NCBI GenBank assembly: GCA_965230625.1 | Contig: CBDDLL010000001.1 | Coordinates: 3,720,001-3,784,000 of the forward strand | DNA length: 64,000 bases | Reading direction: 5' to 3' | Source: Saccharicrinis sp965230625 | GTDB taxonomy: Bacteria > Bacteroidota > Bacteroidia > Bacteroidales > Marinilabiliaceae | Part shown: positions 17,853-26,801 of the stretch, piece by piece | How positions within the stretch are numbered: position 1 is the first letter of the stretch | Layout of the letters: each line of letters opens with the position of its first letter | Program-made: the position numbers and the translations under genes | The notes under the pieces: model-generated | What the model saw: only the letters and a program-made list of their open reading frames with translations | What the model was told of the DNA's origin: nothing | Database searches by the model: none

Positions 17853-18656
17853 TTATTTTCTATAGTTAGTGCTTTCAAATATTTTATTGGCAGATTCAGC
17901 AATAAAACCATGAAATAATTTACCATCAAGTAAAGAGAAGCGTTCTGCAAATTCGTAATAACAAGCAGGTATCATATGTTTTCCTTCCTCAAATTGAATT
18001 TCAACAATATCAGCTAATGTACTCGATTGTTTTAAAAATAGTTTTTTACTGCCTTTTATAACTCCACCAGAAGTATTGAGTTTGAAGTTATGATCAATAA
18101 GGAAATCGTTTAGCAGTTCTAATGTATTAAATTGGTTTAAATGATTAACAAATACAGTAAAGTGATTAGCTCTAAATCCAAAAACGTACATCCAGGCAGC
18201 ATATTCCGATTCTTCTCTTAATTGCTGATATGTTTTATAAGATGGGATAATCCATTTATTTTTAGAAAAAATTAATTCATCATTTTTTGGGTAATCTTCT
18301 AAGATGTTTTGATAGTGATAGTTAATTGTATTTTGAGATAATTCGTTTAATTCATCAATTTCTAATTGACTAATAAAAATTTTAGGAAATTTTGACTCTC
18401 CCTCATATTCGTAGTGTTTTGCTGTTAATTTTTTTTCTTTAAATCGATAATTTCCCTTTACTTTGTAGCCTCTAACTTCAAAAGCTTTGGCAAGCACATC
18501 TATGTTTATTTTTGGTAAATTATACGTTCTAAAAGCAATATGGTCGTTTACAATTTCTTCGTTTTCTTTTTTTAATAACGAGTGAATTTTGCTAACAGAA
18601 GGATTTAATGATGAATAATCGGTAAATAACTTAGAGAAAATAGCTTGCAAATCCAT
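17853..18656 (-). CDS. DUF1338 / 2-oxoadipate dioxygenase-decarboxylase-like protein
   Basis: The 267-residue protein belongs by eye to the DUF1338 family, whose characterised member HglS/YdcJ converts 2-oxoadipate to 2-hydroxyglutarate in lysine breakdown using iron. The ligand pattern is visible: NDHIAFRTYN gives His39 with Arg43 four residues later, as in HglS; NHFTVF gives His165 and YYEFAER gives Glu235. The protein is shorter than the proteobacterial enzymes, as I recall for the Bacteroidota branch, so the substrate may differ. It is a cytoplasmic single gene, divergent from pta. Confidence 0.8.
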   Translation of the reverse strand: MDLQAIFSKLFTDYSSLNPSVSKIHSLLKKENEEIVNDHIAFRTYNLPKINIDVLAKAFEVRGYKVKGNYRFKEKKLTAKHYEYEGESKFPKIFISQLEIDELNELSQNTINYHYQNILEDYPKNDELIFSKNKWIIPSYKTYQQLREESEYAAWMYVFGFRANHFTVFVNHLNQFNTLELLNDFLIDHNFKLNTSGGVIKGSKKLFLKQSSTLADIVEIQFEEGKHMIPACYYEFAERFSLLDGKLFHGFIAESANKIFESTNYRK

Positions 18657-18848
18657 TTTTGTGTTTTCAATTAAAGTTACGATAATTCTCTTTCGATTTC
18701 AAATTGTGATAATAGTTGTATTTTTTGCTTTGTAATTGGTAATAAAAAATTAAATTAAAGATACCTTATAGGTGATATAAGGCATATGAAAATATAGATT
18801 TTAGAAATAATTTTGTTGTAGTAATAATAATATAATCAAATACCTAAA

Positions 18849-19853
18849 ATGGAATTTATAAACAAACTAAAAGCTAAGGCTAAAGAAGACAAAAAACGTA
18901 TTGTTTTACCCGAAGGACTTGAGGAAAGAACACTAAAGGCAGCTGATACAATTTTAAATGAAGATTTTGCTGATATCATCTTAATTGGTAATCCTCAAAT
19001 AATTGACGAAGAAGCAAAAAAATTCAACTTAACTAATTTAGATAAGGCAACAATTGTTGATCCTGAAAATCACGAGAAAAAAGAAGAGTATATCAATTTG
19101 TTAATGGAATTGCGTAAAAGCAAAGGATTAACAAGAGAAGATGCAGAAAAGTTAGTGGTTAATCCATTGTATCTTTCTACATTAATGATTAAAAATGGAG
19201 ATGCTGACGGAGAAGTTGCAGGTGCAGAAAATGCAACTGGCGATGTTTTACGTCCAGCTTTTCAAATTGTAAAAACATTACCGGGAATTAGTGTTGTATC
19301 AGGAGCTTTTATTATGATATTACCTAATAATGAATATGGAGATAATGGTATGTTGGTTTTTGCAGATTGTGCAGTACACCCCAATCCAACAGCCAGTGAA
19401 TTAGCAGAAATTGCAGTTGTTACAGGAAAAACTACGAAATCGATTGCAGGATTAGAACCACGTGTTGCTATGCTTAGCTTTTCTACAAAAGGAAGTGCTA
19501 AACATGAAATGGTGGATAAGGTTGTAGAGGCTACACGTTTGGCTAAAGAGATGGATCCAAATTTAAAAATTGATGGAGAATTACAAGCCGATGCTGCAAT
19601 TGTTGAGGCTATTGGGGCTAAAAAAGCACCAGATAGTGAAATTGCTGGTAAAGCAAATGTTTTAGTGTTCCCATCTTTAGAAACAGGTAATATCTCATAC
19701 AAACTTGTTCAAAGAATGGCACATGCAGAAGCAATTGGACCAATTTTACAAGGAATGGCAGCTCCAATTAATGATTTATCAAGAGGTTGTTCAGTAAGTG
19801 ATATTGTTAACTTAGTGGCAATAACAGCTAATCAGGCTGCAGGAAACGTATAA
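18849..19853 (+). CDS. pta: Phosphate acetyltransferase
   Basis: The 334-residue enzyme interconverts acetyl-CoA and acetyl phosphate. The sequence shows the family opening KAKEDKKRIVLPEGLEERTL, then GAENATGDVLRPAFQIVKT, MLSFSTKGSAKHEMVDKV, DGELQADAAIV, NVLVFPSLETGN and a C-terminal RGCSVSDIVNLVAITANQA. It is the short single-domain form without the DRTGG regulatory region. It begins a block that continues with a dehydrogenase-like gene, ackA, two ptb-like genes and buk. A weak hairpin follows it, and 132 bases separate it from the next gene, so a shared transcript is not certain. Confidence 0.97.
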   Translation: MEFINKLKAKAKEDKKRIVLPEGLEERTLKAADTILNEDFADIILIGNPQIIDEEAKKFNLTNLDKATIVDPENHEKKEEYINLLMELRKSKGLTREDAEKLVVNPLYLSTLMIKNGDADGEVAGAENATGDVLRPAFQIVKTLPGISVVSGAFIMILPNNEYGDNGMLVFADCAVHPNPTASELAEIAVVTGKTTKSIAGLEPRVAMLSFSTKGSAKHEMVDKVVEATRLAKEMDPNLKIDGELQADAAIVEAIGAKKAPDSEIAGKANVLVFPSLETGNISYKLVQRMAHAEAIGPILQGMAAPINDLSRGCSVSDIVNLVAITANQAAGNV

Positions 19854-19858
19854 GATCT

Positions 19859-19880
19859 AAGCTGTTTTTATACAGCTTTT
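19859..19880 (+). terminator. Weak hairpin after pta
   Basis: AAGCTGT (19859-19865) pairs with ACAGCTT (19872-19878). The T-run after it is only two to four bases, so it may attenuate rather than stop transcription. Confidence 0.35.
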
Positions 19881-19932
19881 ACCTAAAAAGTAATGATGGA
19901 TTATTGGAAACATTGTAATTACCAAGAACAAT

Positions 19933-19954
19933 TGACCAATGTCTAAATTACTAA
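19933..19954 (+). repeat. Dispersed 22-nt intergenic repeat, copy C
   Basis: TGACCAATGTCTAAATTACT then AA matches the A/B consensus at 20 of 22 positions. It lies 31 bases before the dehydrogenase-like gene. Confidence 0.45.
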
Positions 19955-19985
19955 TGACTTAACAACAAAATAACAAATCAATATA

Positions 19986-20948
19986 ATGGCTGAAATTTTA
20001 GTAGAACCCATTGAAGGGTATGCCCTAAGCAAAGGCAAGAAAAAAGGAACTACTCTTTTTTCTAAAATTGGTGTAATTGGCTGTGGTAAGGAAGGACAAA
20101 GTATTGCACGTATTGCAAGCTGGCATGGAATGGAAGTGGTGTTTTTAGAGCTTACCGAAGAAAAAATTGAGCGTGCGATTTCTAATATTGGCAAGGAGCT
20201 CGATAATAGAATCGAAAATTGGGGGCTTACACCTAGTGAGAAAAAGGCTATCATGAGCCGAATTAAAGGTACACTTGATTACAAAGATTTAGCTGAGTGT
20301 GACTTTGTTATTGAGGCCATTCGTTCGGATTCTAATACAGGCTATAGAAGTATTGATGAACGAAAAAAAGTATTCAGAAATGTTGAGGAAATTGTTAGAG
20401 AGGATACTATTATTGCAACAAACTCAACAACTATTATCATTACAGAATTAGCTTCAGAAATGAAGAAACCTGATAGATGTATCAGTCTTCACTTTTTTGT
20501 AACATCACCTGAAGCACGAATAATAGAAGTAGTAAAAGGATTATATACTTCTGATGAAGTTTATAGCAAAGTGTGCACTTTTGTTAAACTAATCAATAGA
20601 GACGTTATTCCGGTAGAGGAGTCTGCAGGTTTAGTTAGTGTGCGTTTATATGTAACCTTATTGAACGAAGCCTGCCAAATATTAATGGAAGGCATTGCAA
20701 CAATGAGCGATATTGATAAAACAATGAATGTTGGTTTAGGAATGAGGTTTGGCCCATTTAGAACTGCAGATATAATTGGTTTAAGTAAAATAACTAAGTG
20801 GATGGATAACTTATATGAGGAGTTTGGTAATTCTAAATATAAGCCTAATCCGTTAATTAAAAGGTTGGTAAGAGCTAAGCACTTAGGGAAGCAAACCGGT
20901 GAAGGTTTTTACAGGTATGACGAAAACGGTAATATTATTTTAGATTAG
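19986..20948 (+). CDS. Divergent 3-hydroxyacyl-CoA dehydrogenase family protein
   Basis: The 320-residue protein has a Rossmann N-terminus, IGVIGCGKEGQSIARIASWH, and the helical C-terminal domain of 3-hydroxybutyryl-CoA dehydrogenases (FGPFRTADIIGL, GKQTGEGFYRYD). The catalytic His169 (SLHFF) and the downstream glutamate (IIEVVKG) are present, and NSTTIIITELA replaces the usual NTSSLPI. However, the Asn after HFF (FFNP in typical enzymes) is Val172, and the VNR motif is SVR with Ser218, so two normally conserved asparagines are missing. A 25-residue N-terminal extension precedes the fold. Position between pta and ackA suggests a role in acyl-CoA reduction or in balancing this pathway, possibly with a changed substrate. 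Confidence 0.8.
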   Translation: MAEILVEPIEGYALSKGKKKGTTLFSKIGVIGCGKEGQSIARIASWHGMEVVFLELTEEKIERAISNIGKELDNRIENWGLTPSEKKAIMSRIKGTLDYKDLAECDFVIEAIRSDSNTGYRSIDERKKVFRNVEEIVREDTIIATNSTTIIITELASEMKKPDRCISLHFFVTSPEARIIEVVKGLYTSDEVYSKVCTFVKLINRDVIPVEESAGLVSVRLYVTLLNEACQILMEGIATMSDIDKTMNVGLGMRFGPFRTADIIGLSKITKWMDNLYEEFGNSKYKPNPLIKRLVRAKHLGKQTGEGFYRYDENGNIILD

Positions 20949-21043
20949 TTATTAACTACTTAAATCGATAGATAGAAACACACATAGGTTACTTCATTAA
21001 GATATAACAGTAGTTTCATCTAACAAAAGAAGATAAAATTATT

Positions 21044-22261
21044 ATGAAAATATTAGTTCTTAATTGTGGAAGTTCCTCAATAAAATACCAACTTTTCAAT
21101 ATGAATGAAGATAGTCATAAAGTATTGGCTAAGGGGGTAGTAGAAAAGATTGGACTTAAAGGTTCGTTTTTAAAACACGAAAAAGAAAACGGGGAAAAAG
21201 TTTTATTAGAAGGTGAAATTCTCGATCATCAAACAGGTATCGACTACATTTTAGGGGTACTGTCAAGTAAAAAACATGGTTGTATAACTGATCTTGAAGA
21301 AATTGATGCAGTAGGACATAGGGTAGTGCATGGTGGAGAAACATTTAACTCCAGCGTATTTATTACCAACGAGGTAGTAGATAAGATGAAAGAATGTATT
21401 GACTTGGCACCATTACATAATCCACCAAATTTAAATGGTATTGAGGCAATTGAACATCTATTGCCAAGTGTACCACAAGTAGGGGTATTTGATACAGCTT
21501 TTCATCAAACTATGCCAAAGCATGCCTACATGTACGCAATACCATATTCTCTTTATCAAAAGTATGGAATTCGTCGATATGGTTTTCATGGAACCAGTCA
21601 TAAATATGTTTCTGCAAGAGCATGTGAAATATTAGGTTTGGATTACACAAAAACCAAGATAATTTCATGTCACTTAGGAAATGGTGCTTCAATTGCTGCT
21701 ATTGATAATGGAAAATCAGTTGATACATCAATGGGATTTACTCCAATTGAAGGATTAATTATGGGTACCCGTGCCGGAGATTTAGATATTGGTGCTGCTA
21801 CCTATATTATGGATAAAGAAATGATTGGAACTAAGTCGGCAAGTATTCTTTTTAACAAGCAAAGTGGAATGTTGGGAATCACTGGTGTTTCTTCAGATAT
21901 GAGGGAAATACAGGCAGCATCGGCGAACGGGAATAAATTGGCAGATCTAGGTTTAGAAATGTATGCATATCGTATTAAAAAATATGTAGGTTCATATGCA
22001 GCAGCAATGGGTGGTGTAGATGTAATTATTTTTACCGGAGGTATTGGTGAAAATGCTTTTAGAATACGTCATAATATTTGTTCTGAGTTGCAATTTATGG
22101 GCGTAGAGATGGATAAGGAGAAAAATGATGGCTTATTAGGTGTTGAAGCTGTTGTTAGTACTCCTGATAGTAAAGTAAAAGTTATGGTAGTTCCTACTGA
22201 TGAAGAATTAGTTATTGCACAAGATACTAAACAAATTGTTGAGGAATTAGCAAGTAGATAA
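21044..22261 (+). CDS. ackA: Acetate kinase
   Basis: The 405-residue enzyme makes ATP from acetyl phosphate. Motifs are standard: VLNCGSSSIKYQLF at the N-terminus, VGHRVVHGGETF, GVFDTAFHQTMP, the catalytic RRYGFHGTSHKYVS, SCHLGNGASIAAI, TPIEGLIMGTRAGDLD and FTGGIGENAF. Length is normal. It follows the dehydrogenase-like gene by 95 bases, and a strong terminator comes right after it, so the pta-to-ackA part is probably one unit, separate from the ptb/buk unit. Confidence 0.97.
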   Translation: MKILVLNCGSSSIKYQLFNMNEDSHKVLAKGVVEKIGLKGSFLKHEKENGEKVLLEGEILDHQTGIDYILGVLSSKKHGCITDLEEIDAVGHRVVHGGETFNSSVFITNEVVDKMKECIDLAPLHNPPNLNGIEAIEHLLPSVPQVGVFDTAFHQTMPKHAYMYAIPYSLYQKYGIRRYGFHGTSHKYVSARACEILGLDYTKTKIISCHLGNGASIAAIDNGKSVDTSMGFTPIEGLIMGTRAGDLDIGAATYIMDKEMIGTKSASILFNKQSGMLGITGVSSDMREIQAASANGNKLADLGLEMYAYRIKKYVGSYAAAMGGVDVIIFTGGIGENAFRIRHNICSELQFMGVEMDKEKNDGLLGVEAVVSTPDSKVKVMVVPTDEELVIAQDTKQIVEELASR

Positions 22262-22284
22262 TTCTTTAAAATATTTTATAATTT

Positions 22285-22331
22285 AAAGGCGTAAGAATCG
22301 TTTTAAACAAAATGATCTTACGCCTTTTTTG
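22285..22331 (+). terminator. Intrinsic terminator after ackA
   Basis: AAAGGCGTAAG (22285-22295) pairs perfectly with CTTACGCCTTT (22317-22327), followed by TTT. The loop region adds further A/T pairs. Confidence 0.8.
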
Positions 22332-22415
22332 CTTATAAATATCATTTTTATAATGGATGTGCAGCATTAATTTAGTCATCGTTAAAGTATAAATCGAAAA
22401 GGAAAATTTGCGTTC

Positions 22416-23312
22416 ATGTTTAAAAAACTATCTGATCTGGAACAGCTTATTAGCAAGAATAAAAGTACCAAAACTTTAGCATTAGCTGTTTCGCAAGATG
22501 CACATTCATTAAATGCCATACATAAAGCTTATCATGCAGGTATTGTTAATCCAGTTTTAATTGGAGATGAAGCATTAACTAGAAATATTATCAAAGAAAA
22601 AGGCTTCAATTTTGACAATGCGAAATTTGTTAATGAATTAGATCACGAAAAATGTGTTGAAATAGCTGTTAAAATGGTGCATAGTAACGAAGCTCATGTT
22701 TTAATGAAGGGTAAAGTAGCTACACCAGTTCTTTTAAAAGGAGTATTAAATAAAGAGTGGGGATTACGTACTGGTAGTCTGCTATCTCATTTTGCTTTGT
22801 TTGAAGTTGATACCTACCATAAACTCATTGCAGTTACCGATGTAGCAATGAACATAGCTCCTAATCTTAAAGATAAGATAGCGATTGTTAATAATTCGGT
22901 AGGTTATCTAAATAAAATTGGAATTCCAAAACCTAAAGTTGCTGTACTTGGTGCAATTGAAATGGTAAATGAAAATATGCAAGCTACCTTAGATGCTGCT
23001 TTACTTTCAAAAATGAACCAACGCGACCAAATAAAAAACTGTATTATTGATGGCCCTTTGGCTTTTGATAATGCTGTTAGTTTCGAGAGTGCTAAACATA
23101 AAAATATAAAAAGTGCTGTAGCAGGAGATACGGATTTGTTGTTGATGCCTGATATAGAAGTGGGAAATGTTTTATATAAAACATTAGTGTTTTTCGCTAA
23201 GGCTAAAGTTGCATCGGTAATTTTAGGTGCAAAAACTCCAATTGTATTGACTTCAAGAAGTGATTCGGAAGAGTCGAAGTATCACAGTATATTATTGGCA
23301 GCTTTAGCATAA
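22416..23312 (+). CDS. Phosphate butyryltransferase-like protein, first copy
   Basis: The 298-residue protein belongs to the phosphate acetyl/butyryltransferase family, which swaps CoA for phosphate on an acyl group. Family hallmarks include VLMKGKVATPVLLKGVLN, TDVAMNIAPNLKDKIAIVNN, PKVAVLGAIEMVNENMQAT, CIIDGPLAFDNAVS and DLLLMPDIEVGNVLYKTL. It starts a tight unit: the stop is one base from the start of the second ptb-like gene. Together with buk the unit would convert butyryl- or branched acyl-CoA to acid with ATP gain. Which of the two copies is active on which acyl group cannot be read. Confidence 0.88.
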   Translation: MFKKLSDLEQLISKNKSTKTLALAVSQDAHSLNAIHKAYHAGIVNPVLIGDEALTRNIIKEKGFNFDNAKFVNELDHEKCVEIAVKMVHSNEAHVLMKGKVATPVLLKGVLNKEWGLRTGSLLSHFALFEVDTYHKLIAVTDVAMNIAPNLKDKIAIVNNSVGYLNKIGIPKPKVAVLGAIEMVNENMQATLDAALLSKMNQRDQIKNCIIDGPLAFDNAVSFESAKHKNIKSAVAGDTDLLLMPDIEVGNVLYKTLVFFAKAKVASVILGAKTPIVLTSRSDSEESKYHSILLAALA

Positions 23313-23313
23313 G

Positions 23314-24243
23314 ATGAAACATGCAATAAAAAAACTTTCACAGATACCTGAATATATTATAGGTTTAAACAAGTTGTTTAAAGTAGCAGTGGTTGCATCC
23401 GAAGATGTAAATACTCTTGAAGCTATTATTAAAGGTGCGGTAGATGGATTCTTATATCCCATTTTAATTGGGGATGAATTGTTGATAACTAAGATATTAC
23501 CACCTGACTTTATTAATAGATCAAATAATTACAAAATAGTTGACTGCAGAGACAAGGCAAAGGCATCAGAACTTGGTGTTGCCATGGTTAAATCAGGAGA
23601 GGCTGATATTGTGATGAAAGGTTTGATTAATACCGATTTGTTTTTAAAATCGGTACTTGATAAAGAAAGAGGTATTTTAAAGTCCGAAGGTGTGCTTAGT
23701 TATGTGTGTGCACTAGAGTTACCCAAATACAAAAAGTTACTTTTTATTACAGATCCAGCGGTATTACCATTTCCCAGCTTTGAGCAAAAAATTGCCATGA
23801 TAAATTATGCAGTAGAAATGACTAATAACTTAGGAATTGATAATCCTAAAGTGGCTTTAATAGGGGCATCAGAGAAAGTATCCAAACACTTTCCTAACTC
23901 GGAGGAATATCAAAGAATTGTTGAAATGGCTAATAAGAGAGAGCTAAAAAAATGTATAATTGATGGTCCTCTCGATTTATTTTTAGCATGCGATCCGGAA
24001 AGTGTTAAAATAAAAGGAATAGATACTCCAGTGAATGGAGATGCTGATATATTACTTTTTCCTTCGTTGGAATCATGTAATCCTTTTTATAAAGGACTCA
24101 TGTTATTTGGGGATGCAGAATTAGCTGGACTTATTCAGGGTACAACTCATCCTGTAGTAGTAATGTCTAGGAGTGAGAGTTTTAAATCTAAATACTATTG
24201 TTTAGCTTTAGCCTGCTTAATGGCTGAAAATAAAAATTGTTAA
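23314..24243 (+). CDS. Phosphate butyryltransferase-like protein, second copy
   Basis: The 309-residue protein is a diverged tandem paralogue of the preceding one. It keeps IVMKGLINTDLFLKSVLD, FITDPAVLPFPSFEQKIAMI, PKVALIGASEKVSKHFPNS, CIIDGPLDLFLACDPES and ADILLFPSLESCNPFYKGL. Differences from copy one lie in the acyl-binding part, so the pair may form a heteromer or handle different chain lengths. Its stop codon lies 18 bases before the chosen buk start. Confidence 0.85.
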   Translation: MKHAIKKLSQIPEYIIGLNKLFKVAVVASEDVNTLEAIIKGAVDGFLYPILIGDELLITKILPPDFINRSNNYKIVDCRDKAKASELGVAMVKSGEADIVMKGLINTDLFLKSVLDKERGILKSEGVLSYVCALELPKYKKLLFITDPAVLPFPSFEQKIAMINYAVEMTNNLGIDNPKVALIGASEKVSKHFPNSEEYQRIVEMANKRELKKCIIDGPLDLFLACDPESVKIKGIDTPVNGDADILLFPSLESCNPFYKGLMLFGDAELAGLIQGTTHPVVVMSRSESFKSKYYCLALACLMAENKNC

Positions 24244-24260
24244 CCTTTGAAAAAGAACTT

Positions 24261-25337
24261 ATGGAAATCTTTAGAATTTTAGTCATCAACCCAGGATCTA
24301 CTTCCACTAAGATTGCGGTTTATGACAATGAAAAATCTATTTTTTTAAAGAACATCAAACACACAAATGATGAATTAGCTCCTTTTAATACTATTCCGGA
24401 TCAATATGAATTTAGGAAAGAGGTTATACTTAATGAATTAATCCGTGCCGATATTGATATTGAAAAAATTGATGGAGTTGTGGGTAGGGGAGGTTTGGTA
24501 AAGCCGATTCAATCAGGAGTTTACGAAGTGAATGACGCACTTAAAAGAGATTTAAAAATTGGAGTTTTAGGTGAACATGCAAGTAATCTTGGAGGTTTAA
24601 TCGCTGATGACATTGCTCGATCATTACCTCATGCTAAGGCTTATATTGCGGATCCAGTTGTTGTAGATGAATTAGAGGATGTTGCACGTATTACAGGATG
24701 TCCTTCAATGCCTCGCCAGTCTATTTTTCATGCGCTAAACCAAAAGGCAGTAGGTCGCTTATTTGCTCGTACAAGAGGATTTGTCTACGAAGAATTAAAC
24801 CTTATTGTTGCTCATATGGGTGGAGGAATTTCAATTGGTGCTCACTGTAAAGGAAGAGTAATTGATGTAAACAATGCAATTGATGGATATGGACCATTTT
24901 CTCCGGAAAGAGCAGGTACATTACCAACAGGGGCACTTATAAGGGCTTGTTTTAGTGGAAAACATACTTTTGAAGAAATGAAGAAAGTTGTAAATGGTAA
25001 AGGTGGGTTAGTAGCTCATTTAGGTACCAATCAAGCGTTCGAAGTAGAAAAAAGAGTTAAAGCAGGAGATAAACATGCTGAGCTTATTTTAAGTGCAATG
25101 TGTTATCAAATTGGTAAAGCAATTGGTGGTTGTGCAGCAGTATTAAAAGGAAAGGTTAACGGAATTATTTTAACAGGTGGAATTGCTCACGATAAATTTG
25201 TGGTAAATTATATAAAAGAGATGGTAGATTTTATTGCACCAGTAGCCGTCTATCCAGGAGAAGATGAAATGACTGCGTTGATGCAAAATGGATTAATGGC
25301 ATTAAGAAACCAGGTAGAATGTAAAGTTTACGAATAA
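24261..25337 (+). CDS. buk: Butyrate kinase
   Basis: The start is the ATG at 24261 (MEIFRILVINPGSTSTKIAV), which places the ASKHA phosphate-1 motif at the expected position. The 358-residue enzyme makes ATP from butyryl phosphate or branched-chain acyl phosphates. Other motifs are VGRGGLVKPIQSG, MPRQSIFHALNQKAVGR, NLIVAHMGGGISIGAHCKGR, GGLVAHLGTNQAFEVE and GIILTGGIAHDKF. It closes the ptb-ptb-buk unit and is followed by a terminator. Confidence 0.95.
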   Translation: MEIFRILVINPGSTSTKIAVYDNEKSIFLKNIKHTNDELAPFNTIPDQYEFRKEVILNELIRADIDIEKIDGVVGRGGLVKPIQSGVYEVNDALKRDLKIGVLGEHASNLGGLIADDIARSLPHAKAYIADPVVVDELEDVARITGCPSMPRQSIFHALNQKAVGRLFARTRGFVYEELNLIVAHMGGGISIGAHCKGRVIDVNNAIDGYGPFSPERAGTLPTGALIRACFSGKHTFEEMKKVVNGKGGLVAHLGTNQAFEVEKRVKAGDKHAELILSAMCYQIGKAIGGCAAVLKGKVNGIILTGGIAHDKFVVNYIKEMVDFIAPVAVYPGEDEMTALMQNGLMALRNQVECKVYE

Positions 25338-25366
25338 ATAAAACAATAAAATATTATTTACGTTTT

Positions 25367-25403
25367 AAAGTTGCCTTTGATTAACAATGGCAACTTTTTT
25401 TTA
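25367..25403 (+). terminator. Intrinsic terminator after buk
   Basis: AAAGTTGCC (25367-25375) pairs perfectly with GGCAACTTT (25389-25397), followed by a run of T. Confidence 0.85.
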
Positions 25404-25443
25404 TATTTTGTAAGAAATTAATTGTATTTTTTTTTAGTGATGG

Positions 25444-26751
25444 ATGGAGCTATTATTAATTCATAATTTTATAAATGCCAATAATGTTGCTTACCTTTTA
25501 ATAATTGGAGCAACTTTGGTCGTCATATTATCTTATTTATTTTCATTATTTTCTCAAAGAACTGCTGTGCCAAGTGTAATTCTCTTAATTCTACTTGGTT
25601 TTTTTAGTAAGCGACTTTTCAATATTGGAGTTGATGATGTTGATTGGATTTTTCCACTGGAAATATTAGGTATTGTTGGTTTAATGTTAATTGTATTAGA
25701 AGGTGCTTTAGATTTAAAACTTTCTAAAGAACGATGGCCAATGATATGGAAATCAGGATTAATTGCGTTGGTTTCGCTAATAGTAAATGTTTTTGTATTT
25801 GCTTATGGAATTCAAATTCTTATATCAAATCTGGATTTTTTAACTGCTTTTATTTATGCTATTCCATTGTCTATTATAAGCAGTGCCATTGTAATACCAA
25901 GCGTTGTGCAACTAGAGGTTGAAAAAAGGGAGTTTTTAATATACGAAAGCACTTTGTCAGATATTTTTGGGCTAATATTATTTTATACTGTTATTAATAA
26001 TGTACACACCAACGAAGTTGCAAAAATTGGATTTAATGTTATATCTAACATAGGAGGGACTTTAATTTTATCTGTTATACTATCATATTTAATGATTATA
26101 TTTTTTCAACGGATTAATACGCATATAAAACTCTTCCTTTTCATTTCTGTATTATTGTTATTATATGCTGTTGGTAAAGTTTTTCACTTATCTTCATTAC
26201 TTATAATTCTTGTATTTGGATTAATTCTAGAAAACAGACATATCTTCTTTTCGGGCATCATGCGAAAATTTTTAAAGGAGAGAGAGGTTAGAAGAGTGTT
26301 GGCAGATTTTAAATTACTTACAGCAGAAAGTGCATTTGTTGTACGTACATTTTTCTTTTTTGTATTTGGCCTGAGCATTACCATTGCAGGTATTTTTAAA
26401 ACAAAAATTGTAGTTGGTGCATTTTGCTTCGTAATAATTATGTTTATTTTTAGGTGGTTATTATTTAAGCTCATTGTAAAAAAAGATATAATGCCTCAAA
26501 TGTTTATTGCACCAAGGGGACTTATTTCAGTTTTACTATATTTTGCAATACCTGATGATTTCTTAATAAACGATTTTGAAACAGGAATACTATTGTTTGT
26601 AATTTTGGGGACAAGTATAGTTATGGCATGGGCCTTAGTTCATTATAAGTTAGGGAAAACAGGAAGATTAAGAAGTGTTGTTAAAGTAAAGACCACTTTT
26701 TTGAACTTACCCAAAAGTAAAGACCGGGAAAATGAAAGTCATTCAAATTAA
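25444..26751 (+). CDS. Cation/proton antiporter (CPA family)
   Basis: The 435-residue protein has about twelve membrane helices and the features of the monovalent cation:proton antiporter superfamily. An N-terminal pair of helices precedes RTAVPSVILLILLGFFS, then LMLIVLEGALDLKLS, then IISSAIVIPSVVQLE and a helix with STLSDIFGLILFY, where the aspartate fits the ion-binding helix-5 position. The last membrane helix (res ~380-400) is followed by a basic tail of about 30 residues, with no TrkA-type domain. It probably exchanges Na+ or K+ for protons at the inner membrane. It is the only gene between buk and the proteases. Confidence 0.8.
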   Translation: MELLLIHNFINANNVAYLLIIGATLVVILSYLFSLFSQRTAVPSVILLILLGFFSKRLFNIGVDDVDWIFPLEILGIVGLMLIVLEGALDLKLSKERWPMIWKSGLIALVSLIVNVFVFAYGIQILISNLDFLTAFIYAIPLSIISSAIVIPSVVQLEVEKREFLIYESTLSDIFGLILFYTVINNVHTNEVAKIGFNVISNIGGTLILSVILSYLMIIFFQRINTHIKLFLFISVLLLLYAVGKVFHLSSLLIILVFGLILENRHIFFSGIMRKFLKEREVRRVLADFKLLTAESAFVVRTFFFFVFGLSITIAGIFKTKIVVGAFCFVIIMFIFRWLLFKLIVKKDIMPQMFIAPRGLISVLLYFAIPDDFLINDFETGILLFVILGTSIVMAWALVHYKLGKTGRLRSVVKVKTTFLNLPKSKDRENESHSN

Positions 26752-26801
26752 ACTAAAAAAGATATTTAACATCTAATCATTTGTTATTATTTATTAAAGA
26801 T

